Of a stretch of 64,000 nucleotides of DNA, positions 46,372 to 54,101 are shown in pieces. Position 1 is the stretch's first letter. Each line of letters begins with the position of its first letter. This DNA comes from Bog-473 sp963719485 (lineage in GTDB: Bacteria; Actinomycetota; Acidimicrobiia; Acidimicrobiales; RAAP-2), in the NCBI GenBank assembly GCA_963719485.1, contig OY970387.1, positions 2,852,001 through 2,916,000 on the forward strand. Reading direction: 5' to 3'. Made by a program: the position numbers and the translations under genes. The notes under the pieces are model-generated. The model did no database searches. It was not told the origin of the DNA and saw only the letters and a list, made by a program, of their open reading frames with translations.

Positions 46372-46410
46372 ACGGTGGAACGCCTCGTCGTGAGGGCTTA
46401 GCCTCCTTCT

Positions 46411-47049
46411 GTGACAGATGTCGAGGTGTTCGTCGATCCCGGCTGCCCCTGGGCCTGGGTCACCTCGCGGTGGGTGCTCGAGGTCGCCCCCGCTCGGGAC
46501 CTTTCAGTGTTCTGGCGTTCCTTCTGCCTGGAGATCCGCGACGACTACGGGGTGGCGTCCACCGTCCCGGACGAGTTCCGGCAACGGGCCCTCGAGGGTC
46601 ATGCCGTCTCCCACCGAATGCTGCGGATCTTCGAAGCAGCCCGCGCTGAAGTCGGCGAAGACGCCGTGGACCGGCTCTATGGGGAATGGGGCCGGCAGTA
46701 CTTCGCCTTGAAGCGCACCCGCACCCCGGGACTCCTGGCCGACTGCGTCGCGGGTGCGGGGCTGGAGGCCGGATTGGTGCACGCCGCCGACGACGAGAGT
46801 TGGGACGTACCGATCCGCCAGGCCATGGAGGTTGCCTATGCCTTCGGCGGACCGAAGACGCAGACACCGGCAATCGTCGTGCGATCCGATCCGCCGCATG
46901 GTTTCAAAGGACCGGTCATGGCGCCGGCGCCGACGGGACCGTCCGCACTCCGGCTGTGGGATGCCATTGAGGTGCTCTCCGAGTACAACGGTTTCTTCGA
47001 GATGACGCGACCACGCGTCAACTCACCGCACAATCACATGCCCGCCTGA
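46411..47049 (+). CDS. DsbA-like thioredoxin-fold protein of the mycothiol-dependent nitroreductase (Rv2466c) type
   Basis: A 212-residue cytoplasmic DsbA-family protein. The N-terminal strand and active site read VEVFVDPGCPWAWVTSRWVLEV, matching the pattern FDPLCPWCWITSRWILEV of the mycobacterial Rv2466c family, which uses mycothiol as reductant. Here the second cysteine of CPWC is replaced by alanine, leaving only Cys12, which a one-cysteine, mycothiol-dependent mechanism would tolerate. The helical insert and C-terminal FGGPKTQTPAIVVR are also of this type. The start is GTG 46411. Substrate unknown. Confidence 0.75.
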   Translation: MTDVEVFVDPGCPWAWVTSRWVLEVAPARDLSVFWRSFCLEIRDDYGVASTVPDEFRQRALEGHAVSHRMLRIFEAARAEVGEDAVDRLYGEWGRQYFALKRTRTPGLLADCVAGAGLEAGLVHAADDESWDVPIRQAMEVAYAFGGPKTQTPAIVVRSDPPHGFKGPVMAPAPTGPSALRLWDAIEVLSEYNGFFEMTRPRVNSPHNHMPA

Positions 47050-47090
47050 CGTGTCACTGTGCGGCACGAGCACCGCGGTGCGCCGGTCCG

Positions 47091-47876
47091 CTACCTCAAC
47101 CAGCCGGACTCGCGGAGGAACGGCTGTGTCTCGACCACCCGGCCCGTCAGGATCGCAGGGTCGCCGGTGCAGAGAAGGAATGCGGTCTCGGTGATGTAGC
47201 TGATGTCCTCGGTGTCCTCCTTGGCCAGATCGAGCGTCCCTGCGCCCGGCGTGGCCACCGGCTTCGTCGTCGCCGCCGCGTTCACCGCGATGCCGTCGTC
47301 GTACAGTTCGGCGGCGAAGCTCTGAGCCAGTCGGCCGAGCGCCGCCTTGCAGGCGCCGTACACGCCGAATCCCGCTGCACGGTCGAACTCGGAGAAGGGC
47401 GGCCCCTCGATGCGCTCGCCGGCCAGCGAGACGAGCATGAGCACCCACCCCTGCTTTCGATGGCGCATGGCGGGAATCGCCAGTTGCGTGAGATGCAGGG
47501 GCGCCAGGACCTGCGTCTCGATCATGAGCCGTGCCCGCTTTTCGGGAAACCCATCGAGTGGTCGGAGAAAGGTCACCGCCGCGTTGTTGACGAGGATGTC
47601 CGGCGGGCCGACGGCGTCGATTGCTTCAGCCCAGAGCCGTTCGCGGTCGTCGGCATCGGAGAGGTCAGCCTGGATCGACACGGCTCTCCCGCCGGCTGCC
47701 ACGATTCCCTCGCACGTCTCGCGGAGCGACCCGACGTACTTGGGATCTGGGTCGAGCGTGCGCGCGCTGACTGCGACCACAGCGCCCTCTGCCGCAAGGC
47801 GCTCCGCGATGGATTTTCCAATTCCCCGGCTGCCGCCGGTCACGAGGGCGACCTTCCCTTCGAGTCTCCCTGCCAT
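47091..47876 (-). CDS. Short-chain dehydrogenase/reductase
   Basis: A 261-residue classical SDR with NAD(P) loop TGGSRGIG (14-21), NNAA, a Ser in LVSLAG and the catalytic YxxxK as YGACK in FGVYGACKAAL. It oxidises or reduces a hydroxyl/carbonyl pair on an unknown substrate. An insert EGPPFSEFDRAAGF before the catalytic Tyr is typical of several acyl or hydroxysteroid SDRs of actinobacteria. It is divergent from the phosphotransferase gene with only 19 bases between the two starts, and lies next to enoyl-CoA hydratase and AMP-ligase genes, so a catabolic role is likely. Confidence 0.9.
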   Translation of the reverse strand: MAGRLEGKVALVTGGSRGIGKSIAERLAAEGAVVAVSARTLDPDPKYVGSLRETCEGIVAAGGRAVSIQADLSDADDRERLWAEAIDAVGPPDILVNNAAVTFLRPLDGFPEKRARLMIETQVLAPLHLTQLAIPAMRHRKQGWVLMLVSLAGERIEGPPFSEFDRAAGFGVYGACKAALGRLAQSFAAELYDDGIAVNAAATTKPVATPGAGTLDLAKEDTEDISYITETAFLLCTGDPAILTGRVVETQPFLRESGWLR

Positions 47877-47895
47877 GGGCCGCGATACTAGGCGT

Positions 47896-48858
47896 GTGCC
47901 TGGTTTCGAGCCCCCGTTGGCCGACCTCGAGGCGCGGTTGGCGGTGCCGGGGGTCAGGGGTCTCCGGCGGTTGGCCGGGGGCTCGTCGAGTTTGACCTAC
48001 GCGGGAGAGACGCCGGACGGACAGCAGGTGGTCGTGAAGTCGGCGCCGGGTGGGATACCACCGGTGCTGAACCGAGATGTCCTGCGGCAGGCCCGGCTTC
48101 TGCAAGCCTTGGCGGGAACGAAGGTGCCGGTGCCGTCGGTGCTCTGGGAGGACGCCGGGGAACCACCCGAGGTGCCGCCGCTCTTCGTGATGTCGTTCAT
48201 CGAGGGCACGTCGCTCGAGCCGCTGTTCGATGCCGACGGTGATGACGATGTGGCAACCCTGGCCGACCGCATGAGGAACGCCGTCCGGGTCATGGCGGCG
48301 TTGCATGGTGTCCATCCAAGCGCCATCGAACTGGCCGGCGAGCCCGTCGTCGGCCTGTCCGAGGAGTGCGACCGCTGGAGCCGTCTGCTCCGTACCGTCG
48401 ATCCAACGCTCGCTCCCGGCTGGGAGGACGTCGCGGCCGCACTCCGTGCGGTGGAACCGCAGCCGTTGCCCGCCTCCGTGGTCCACGGCGACCTCCGTCT
48501 GGGCAACATGCTTGCCGTCGGTCCCACCATCAGGGCAGTCATCGACTGGGAGATCTGGACCATCGGTGACCCACGCGTCGACCTGGGCTGGTACCTGGTG
48601 AACGCGGACCCCGATACCTACCGGAGGCCCACCCGCTTCGCCGGAGGACTCCCGGCCCCCACCGAGCTGGCGACCATCTACGGCGACGCGCCCGACCTCG
48701 ACTGGTTCGAGGCGCTCGCCTGCTTCAAGTCGACGGCAACCTGGTCGCTCATCGTGAAGCACAACCGGCGCCGCCCCGAGCCGGACCCCGGGGTCGAGGC
48801 AATGGGGGCCGTCCTGCCTCACCTGCTCGACCGGGCCCGGGCCCTGCTCGGCGGGTGA
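47896..48858 (+). CDS. Aminoglycoside-phosphotransferase-like (APH) kinase
   Basis: A 320-residue protein with the APH fold. Landmarks are GGSSSLTYAGE (nucleotide loop), QVVVKSAPGG with the ATP lysine, ASVVHGDLRLGNMLA (catalytic loop with Asp and Asn) and AVIDWEIWTIGDPRVDLGW (metal-binding Asp). This subgroup, common in actinobacteria, sits with acyl-CoA metabolism genes and probably phosphorylates a hydroxyacyl or small-molecule substrate, not an antibiotic. The start is GTG 47896. GATACT lies 6 bases before it, so the message may be leaderless. Confidence 0.85.
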   Translation: MPGFEPPLADLEARLAVPGVRGLRRLAGGSSSLTYAGETPDGQQVVVKSAPGGIPPVLNRDVLRQARLLQALAGTKVPVPSVLWEDAGEPPEVPPLFVMSFIEGTSLEPLFDADGDDDVATLADRMRNAVRVMAALHGVHPSAIELAGEPVVGLSEECDRWSRLLRTVDPTLAPGWEDVAAALRAVEPQPLPASVVHGDLRLGNMLAVGPTIRAVIDWEIWTIGDPRVDLGWYLVNADPDTYRRPTRFAGGLPAPTELATIYGDAPDLDWFEALACFKSTATWSLIVKHNRRRPEPDPGVEAMGAVLPHLLDRARALLGG

Positions 48859-49043
48859 CGAGGCTGTTGGCGAGATCGAGTGGGCGCCACTTCTCCGGCG
48901 CGTCGTCCCGCACCCATTTCAACTGGGCGGTGCCGGGGCAGCCGGTCGACAAGAGTCCCAGGCCGCGTGCGTTACTGTGCTGGCCGGCATGCCATGGTGA
49001 TCCTTTCGAGGGTCGGGCCGATTCGAATGGGAGCGAAGGTCGT

Positions 49044-49823
49044 GTGACTGTTCTGGCTCGAGAAGAACCGGGCGACGGCATCGTTCTCCTCCGGCTCAGC
49101 CGCCCGGAGCGTTTGAACGCCCTCGACGAAGTTCTGGTCGACGAACTTCTGCAGGCGTGCGCCGGCATCACCGCGGAGCGCGACGTCCGTGTCGTGATCC
49201 TCACCGGCGCCGGACGGGCTTTCTGCTCCGGCATGGACGTGCGTGACTTCGGCCCGAGCAGCCTTGACGCCACCGCTCCGGCCATCGACCGCCTGCGCTT
49301 CCAGGAGATGATGGCGTCATTGCCACTTGCCGTCCGGAACATGCCTCAGCCGGTGATCGCCGCCGTGAACGGGCCTGCGGTTGGTGGCGGTCTGGCTCTG
49401 TGCCTCGCCTCCGACCTGAGGATCTGTTCAGCGTCCGCCACATTCGGGAACGCGGCCATCAATCTGGGCCTCTCCGGAGCAGAGATGGGGATGAGCTACT
49501 ACCTGCCTCGGGTCGTCGGGCTGACCGTGGCCGCCGACTGGATGTTGACCGGTCGTACCGTCTCGGCCGACGAGGCCCGGCAGAGCGGACTTGTAAGTGA
49601 GCTGGTCGAAGACGAACGGTTGCTCAATCGGGCGGTCGAACTGGCGTCTCTCATCGCGGCGCATTCGCCGCTCGCGGCCCAGATGACGAAGCGTGCCCTG
49701 CAGGTGAATACCGACGCGCCCGACCTGATCGCCGCTCTGGAGCTCGAGAACCGCAACCAGGTTCTCGCCTATGCGACCGAGGAGGCTGCGGCCGCTCGCC
49801 GGCGCTGGGCATCCAAGGAGTGA
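49044..49823 (+). CDS. Enoyl-CoA hydratase/isomerase family protein
   Basis: A 259-residue crotonase-fold enzyme that hydrates or isomerises an enoyl-CoA. LSRPERLNALDEVLVDEL starts the fold. The oxyanion hole is formed by GRAFCSGMDVRDF and NGPAVGGGLALCLASDLRI. LGLSGAEMGMSYYLPR carries a glutamate at the catalytic site. The start is GTG 49044, after GGGAG/GAAGGT; the open frame before it does not look coding. It lies between the APH-like kinase and the AMP-ligase, all on the plus strand, in an apparent acyl-CoA catabolic cluster. Confidence 0.9.
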   Translation: MTVLAREEPGDGIVLLRLSRPERLNALDEVLVDELLQACAGITAERDVRVVILTGAGRAFCSGMDVRDFGPSSLDATAPAIDRLRFQEMMASLPLAVRNMPQPVIAAVNGPAVGGGLALCLASDLRICSASATFGNAAINLGLSGAEMGMSYYLPRVVGLTVAADWMLTGRTVSADEARQSGLVSELVEDERLLNRAVELASLIAAHSPLAAQMTKRALQVNTDAPDLIAALELENRNQVLAYATEEAAAARRRWASKE

Positions 49824-49863
49824 CGGATCGGTTGAGACAACTCCCCCCGGTACTCTGCTGGTC

Positions 49864-51330
49864 ATGGGGTTTATCTCTTACGGCCGGCGCCTGACGGCTC
49901 TCGCTGAGAGCGACCCTGATCGACCCGCGATCACCTGCGCTGAGCAGAGCTTGACGAGAGCCGAACTGGAGTCGACGGCGAATCGCCTCGCTCGCGACCT
50001 CGCCGCCGGCGGGGTCGGATTCGGGGACATGGTGACGATCGCCCTGCCCAACTCGACCGGCTGGTACGTGGCCTTCGCTGCCTGCTGGAAAATCGGTGCC
50101 ATACCCCAGCCGGTGTCGCCAAAGCTGCCGGAACCGGAACTCAGAGCCATCCTCGAGCTGGCCGAACCGAGAGCTGTGATGGGTGCTCCCTTCGAGCTGA
50201 CGGAGTGTCGGACCATCCCGCTGGGCTACCAGCCCGACTCGAGCTTGTCCGACGATCCTTTGCCCGATGTCACATCGCCCGCATGGAAAGCCCCGACCTC
50301 AGGCGGATCGACGGGCCGCCCGAAGCTCATCGTCTCCGGTGAGCCGGCGACCTACGACGAGGATGCGCCGCCGCGCTTCGGCGTCACCGACGGGTGCATG
50401 GTCATGCCGGGTCCGCTGTACCACAACGGCCCAATCGTGTGGTCCTGTACGGCGTGGCTGGCAGGATGCCATGTCGTCGTCCTGCCCCGATTCGATGCCG
50501 AAGCCACGCTCGCCGCGATCGATCGGTATCAGGCGGATACGGTCTATCTCGTTCCGACGATGATGAAGCGGATCTCGCGACTTCCCGAAGACGTCCGCGA
50601 CTCCTACGACATGTCCTCGTTGCGAGCGGTGTGGCATCTCGCTGAGCCGTGCCCGGACTGGCTCAAGCAGGTGTGGATCGACTGGCTGGGTCCCGAGCGG
50701 ATATTCGAGTTGTATGCCGGCACCGAGGCACAGACGGCCACCGTGATCACCGGCACCGATTGGCTGGCGCACCGTGGATCCGTCGGCCGCCCGATCGGCG
50801 GCGCCATCATGATCTGTGACGCCGAAGGAAACGAGCTTCCGACCGGCCAGGAGGGCGAGGTGTGGATGCGCTCTCCGAGCGAGCGGCCGACCTATCACTA
50901 CATCGGAGCGACGGCGCGGACGCGTGAGGGCGGTTGGGAGTCGCTCGGCGACGTGGGACGGCTCGATGACGATGGCTACCTGTATCTGGGTGACCGGATG
51001 CAGGACATGATCCTCACCGGCGGAGCGAACGTCTATCCCGCAGAGGTCGAGGCGGTCCTCCAGGAGCATCCCTCCGTTCGATCCGTGGCCGTGATCGGAC
51101 TGCCCGACGATGAAATGGGCAGCATCGTGCACGCCATCGTGGAACCCGAAGGGGAAGCGGTACCAGTAGAAGAGCTGCTGATCTTCGTGTCCGAGCGGGT
51201 AGCCCGTTACAAGGTTCCACGCTCAGTCGAATACACCGATCAGCCCATCCGCGACGATGCCGGCAAGGTCCGACGGTCCACCCTGCGGGCCGAACGGGTC
51301 GCGCCCGCGGAAGCCACGCCCGGCAACTGA
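49864..51330 (+). CDS. AMP-dependent acyl-CoA synthetase/ligase
   Basis: A 488-residue adenylate-forming enzyme that activates a carboxylic acid with ATP and joins it to coenzyme A. The P-loop is TSGGSTGRPKLI; other core motifs are ELYAGTEAQ, WESLGDVGRLDDDGYLYLGD and RMQDMILTGGANVYPAEVE, and the C-terminal catalytic lysine is in DDAGKVRRS. It is shorter than most family members, mainly in the N-terminal domain. The start is ATG 49864, only 40 bases after the hydratase; TACTCT lies seven bases before it. The natural acid is unknown, but the neighbours suggest entry into beta-oxidation. Confidence 0.92.
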   Translation: MGFISYGRRLTALAESDPDRPAITCAEQSLTRAELESTANRLARDLAAGGVGFGDMVTIALPNSTGWYVAFAACWKIGAIPQPVSPKLPEPELRAILELAEPRAVMGAPFELTECRTIPLGYQPDSSLSDDPLPDVTSPAWKAPTSGGSTGRPKLIVSGEPATYDEDAPPRFGVTDGCMVMPGPLYHNGPIVWSCTAWLAGCHVVVLPRFDAEATLAAIDRYQADTVYLVPTMMKRISRLPEDVRDSYDMSSLRAVWHLAEPCPDWLKQVWIDWLGPERIFELYAGTEAQTATVITGTDWLAHRGSVGRPIGGAIMICDAEGNELPTGQEGEVWMRSPSERPTYHYIGATARTREGGWESLGDVGRLDDDGYLYLGDRMQDMILTGGANVYPAEVEAVLQEHPSVRSVAVIGLPDDEMGSIVHAIVEPEGEAVPVEELLIFVSERVARYKVPRSVEYTDQPIRDDAGKVRRSTLRAERVAPAEATPGN

Positions 51331-51343
51331 GACAGAGGACACA

Positions 51344-51952
51344 GTGGAAGATCGACAACCCTCTCGCTTGCACCTCGAGATGGTTCGCGACCCTGACGAC
51401 CTGGACCAACGTGCGATGGCCGTCGCCGCGGCCGGCTGGGAGGTCTCCGTCTGGGAGCCGGCCACGACCTCGGATGATGATCTGCCGAGGAGGCTGCCCC
51501 GCTGCGACGGAGTCGTGATCGGTGAGGGGGATGGGGGTGTCGTTGGGCCGCCCTCGCCGCTGAGCACCGTGGTACCCCTGGTTCGCTACCCCCGGCCGTC
51601 TCAGGGATCCTGCTCGGGGGAGAGGACCACGGGGATTCTGCTGGTCCTGATCTCGGCGAAGCAGCGCGACTCGGCTCAGGAGCTCCGCGACTGGGGTGAC
51701 TTCGTGCACCTGCGGCACATCGCTGAGGCGGCGGTGCCGGGCTACCGGACGATCACGCCCTGGGAGAACGAATCCCCGGGTACGCCGAGGTTCTGCCATT
51801 TGTACGAAATGGTCGGGGACGATCCTCAAGGCACGTTCGAGGCGATGACGCCGCTCGTACGCGAACGCCTCGACGACATCACGTTCCGTGAGTGGGCGTG
51901 GCACCCCCAACTCGTGATCGAGGAGTCCAGGACCTACCGGCGGCGGTTCTGA
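51344..51952 (+). CDS. EthD-like (dimeric alpha/beta barrel) protein of unknown function
   Basis: A 202-residue protein; the later half, GILLVLISAKQRDSAQELRD then FVHLRHIAEAAVPGYRTITP, has the spacing of EthD-like dimeric alpha-beta-barrel proteins, found beside catabolic oxygenases and ligases. The N-terminal 90 residues are divergent. The start is GTG 51344, with AGAGGA just upstream and 13 bases after the AMP-ligase stop, so the two genes share a transcript. No catalytic residues are identifiable; role in the pathway is inferred from context only. Confidence 0.6.
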   Translation: MEDRQPSRLHLEMVRDPDDLDQRAMAVAAAGWEVSVWEPATTSDDDLPRRLPRCDGVVIGEGDGGVVGPPSPLSTVVPLVRYPRPSQGSCSGERTTGILLVLISAKQRDSAQELRDWGDFVHLRHIAEAAVPGYRTITPWENESPGTPRFCHLYEMVGDDPQGTFEAMTPLVRERLDDITFREWAWHPQLVIEESRTYRRRF

Positions 51953-51988
51953 ACGGACTCGTGGGCTGTGGATCGTGCGGCTGGGAAG

Positions 51989-52510
51989 TCACTCATCAAT
52001 GATGGGCCCTGCGCCCCTTAGGTAGTCCCTCATCCGTGGCTGATCATCTCCTCCCAGGAAATTGAGAACCGCAGAGACCGATTCGAGAGCGTCCGTTCCA
52101 AACTCAGCGCGCAGACGACGCTCGATCTTCTGGGATGCCTTTCGTTGGGCGGCAAGAAGCTCTGTAGCTCGCGGCGTGAGTTGCACGAACTTCTCCCTGC
52201 CGTCCGCCTCCGAAGGAGTAAGCGACACGTAGCGACGGTCGTGCAAACTGGCGACGATCTTGCTTGCACCCTGGCGCGTGATGCCCAAATCCCGACCGAT
52301 CTGCGAGATCGTCGTTTCCGATGAAGTCGAGCAGATTCGCAACACGCGTCCATCGGGGAACCCGTGGTCGCCGAAGCCGGCAGCGTTCAATTCTTCGTCC
52401 AGCTTTCGCCGGTAGCCGATCCACGCCCGTCGCAACGCGCCACCGATGGTTCGCTGGCCGGCCGCATCTCCGATTGCGGCCGTAGGAGGAGTTGATGCTC
52501 GTCGGGTCAC
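51989..52510 (-). CDS. MarR family transcriptional regulator
   Basis: A 173-residue winged-helix regulator: ALRRAWIGYRRKLDEELNAA as dimerisation helix, TTISQIGRDLGITRQGASKIVASL as the helix-turn-helix and RYVSLTPSEADGREKFVQLTPRG-like wing (here ending LTPRATELLAAQ). It likely binds an aromatic or lipophilic ligand that releases DNA. The start is GTG 52510. A 12-bp perfect palindrome (52533-52544) lies 23 bases upstream, between this gene and the divergent secreted-protein gene, so it probably controls both. The catabolic genes on its other side point towards it. Confidence 0.9.
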   Translation of the reverse strand: MTRRASTPPTAAIGDAAGQRTIGGALRRAWIGYRRKLDEELNAAGFGDHGFPDGRVLRICSTSSETTISQIGRDLGITRQGASKIVASLHDRRYVSLTPSEADGREKFVQLTPRATELLAAQRKASQKIERRLRAEFGTDALESVSAVLNFLGGDDQPRMRDYLRGAGPIIDE

Positions 52511-52528
52511 GGACGCCGAACCGGAAGA

Positions 52529-52577
52529 TTGACAACCATGGTTGACATCCTAGCCCAACGCCTTCCATACTGTTGTC
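52529..52577 (+). promoter_or_regulatory. MarR operator palindrome overlapping a leaderless promoter
   Basis: TTGACAACCATGGTTGACA (52529-52547) has a perfect 12-bp core, CAACCATGGTTG. Its right half contains the -35 box TTGACA (52542-52547); 18 bases on is the -10 box CATACT (52566-52571), and six bases later the GTG start at 52578, with no ribosome-binding site. Binding there would block RNA polymerase. The boxes are seen; repression is inferred. Confidence 0.6.
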
Positions 52578-54101
52578 GTGCCTCGTTCCTCCGCGCGCCT
52601 CGGCCCCCGGCCGCGTTGGCATCTGCTCGGCTGGTTTCTCGGCACGATCGTTCTCACGCTCTCGGTTGCCATCCCAAGCTCGGCGACGCCATTGCACGCG
52701 TTCGCCGTTCCCGCCGTTCGTCAGCCGCTCACGACCGACAGTCGATCCGTCGTCGCCCACGACACCGAGACCGAGGCGCTCGTCCGCCATTCGGGACACC
52801 TCTTCGCGGCGACAGGCCAATGGGAGTACCCGGGCCCATCCGCGTTCGGCCAGGTCCTGGTGAAGAGATCAAGAACCAGTCCGTGGACCGTCTTCGAGCA
52901 GACGCAATCCCTTCGGGTCCAGGCGTTGGGCTCCTTCCCGATTCCCAGCGATCAGGGTCTCGGGTCGGGTCATTCCCTTCTGGTTACCCAGGCCATCGTC
53001 GCTGGGCGGTCGAGGATCCAGTGGTTGCTCGACGGCGCCACGGCCTTTTCTCTGAGTAATTCCTACGTTCTTCCAGCCGGGGCTGACGTCCGCGCTTTCG
53101 GCGCCCACGAATCGGACGGGGTCTGGGCCGTGTATGCGGGGGTCCGTCCCACCGGGGTACTCAGGGGCGTCTGGTCGCCGGGTCGCCGCACCTTGTTGTT
53201 CAATCCAAAGCCCGAGCTCGCGACCGCCCCACCGGGCTCGCCAGGTGCAGTCACGCAGAAGGTCACGGGTTTCGCGGACTGCGCGGGAGCCGTCTACACC
53301 ACCATCAATACGACGCTCTATCGACGGAACGACAGCACGCTGCCGTCCGGTGTCCCTCGCTGGGTCCCGGTCTATCAAGCACCGCCCGTCGGACCGCACA
53401 ACAGCGGACTTCGGGGTATCACGTGTCTCAGGCAAAACGGGTCACCATCTCTCCTCATCTCGACCGAGGGAAACGGCAACGTGTACCGGTTCGATCATCT
53501 CCCACGAGGCCAGCTCAATGGCACATCGCCGCCCAGATCCGGCTCGACCACGGGCGGACTCGTGCAGACGCTCGAGTTCCAACCGATACCCGCCATCCGT
53601 CAGATGCTCGGGGCCCAGGGAACGTCCATCCCCGCGACGGGAAGAGGTTCGATCGTCTACGTCATCGCCGCCTACAACAACGACGACTTCCAGACCGTAA
53701 GGGTCGGGGGCGTCGATCAACAGGTGTTCGGGTTCGAATGGGGCTACCAGGGAACGTGTCCGGCGACACGGCAATGCGGGCCGATTGCTTCGGGTGTCGC
53801 GCACTTCGATGCGAGCGCGTGTTTTGCCATTCGCACCGATCAGGGACAGTCACCGATCTACACGCTGCGTTGCCTCACCGGTCGCAGCCTCGCTCCGTCG
53901 GCCACGGTGTCGAATCCGATCCGCTCGGGTCAGGCCTCCGTGTCTATCCGGAGCATCGTTCCCTCACCCTTCGCAGATGGGCGGATCTACTACGGCGGCT
54001 ATGACTGCAACTTCTACCCCGCGCACGGCACAGCATGGGTCGCAACGTCGACGCTTCGCGCTCTCCGAACGTCGGGTGCGCGGAAAGGAACACATTCATG
54101 A
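52578..54101 (+). CDS. Secreted protein of unknown function, coupled to a phosphoesterase gene
   Basis: A 507-residue protein with a signal peptide (WHLLGWFLGTIVLTLSVAIP, cleavage near SSA-TP) and no further membrane segment. The mature part is rich in Gly, Ser, Thr and Val with repeated strand-like stretches (RIQWLLDGATAF, GVWAVYAGV, SLLISTEGNGNVYRFDH, QQVFGFEWGYQGTCP), suggesting a beta-propeller, and several cysteines near the C-terminus that may form disulfides. I recognise no catalytic motif. It starts at a GTG 6 bases after a -10 box and overlaps the phosphoesterase start by ATGA, so the two proteins probably act together outside the cell. Confidence 0.7.
   Translation: MPRSSARLGPRPRWHLLGWFLGTIVLTLSVAIPSSATPLHAFAVPAVRQPLTTDSRSVVAHDTETEALVRHSGHLFAATGQWEYPGPSAFGQVLVKRSRTSPWTVFEQTQSLRVQALGSFPIPSDQGLGSGHSLLVTQAIVAGRSRIQWLLDGATAFSLSNSYVLPAGADVRAFGAHESDGVWAVYAGVRPTGVLRGVWSPGRRTLLFNPKPELATAPPGSPGAVTQKVTGFADCAGAVYTTINTTLYRRNDSTLPSGVPRWVPVYQAPPVGPHNSGLRGITCLRQNGSPSLLISTEGNGNVYRFDHLPRGQLNGTSPPRSGSTTGGLVQTLEFQPIPAIRQMLGAQGTSIPATGRGSIVYVIAAYNNDDFQTVRVGGVDQQVFGFEWGYQGTCPATRQCGPIASGVAHFDASACFAIRTDQGQSPIYTLRCLTGRSLAPSATVSNPIRSGQASVSIRSIVPSPFADGRIYYGGYDCNFYPAHGTAWVATSTLRALRTSGARKGTHS

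Noticed and set aside
49832..49863. Promoter-like TTGAGA and TACTCT before the AMP-ligase
   Set aside because: The spacer is only 13 bases, too short for sigma-70; the gene is probably read from upstream.
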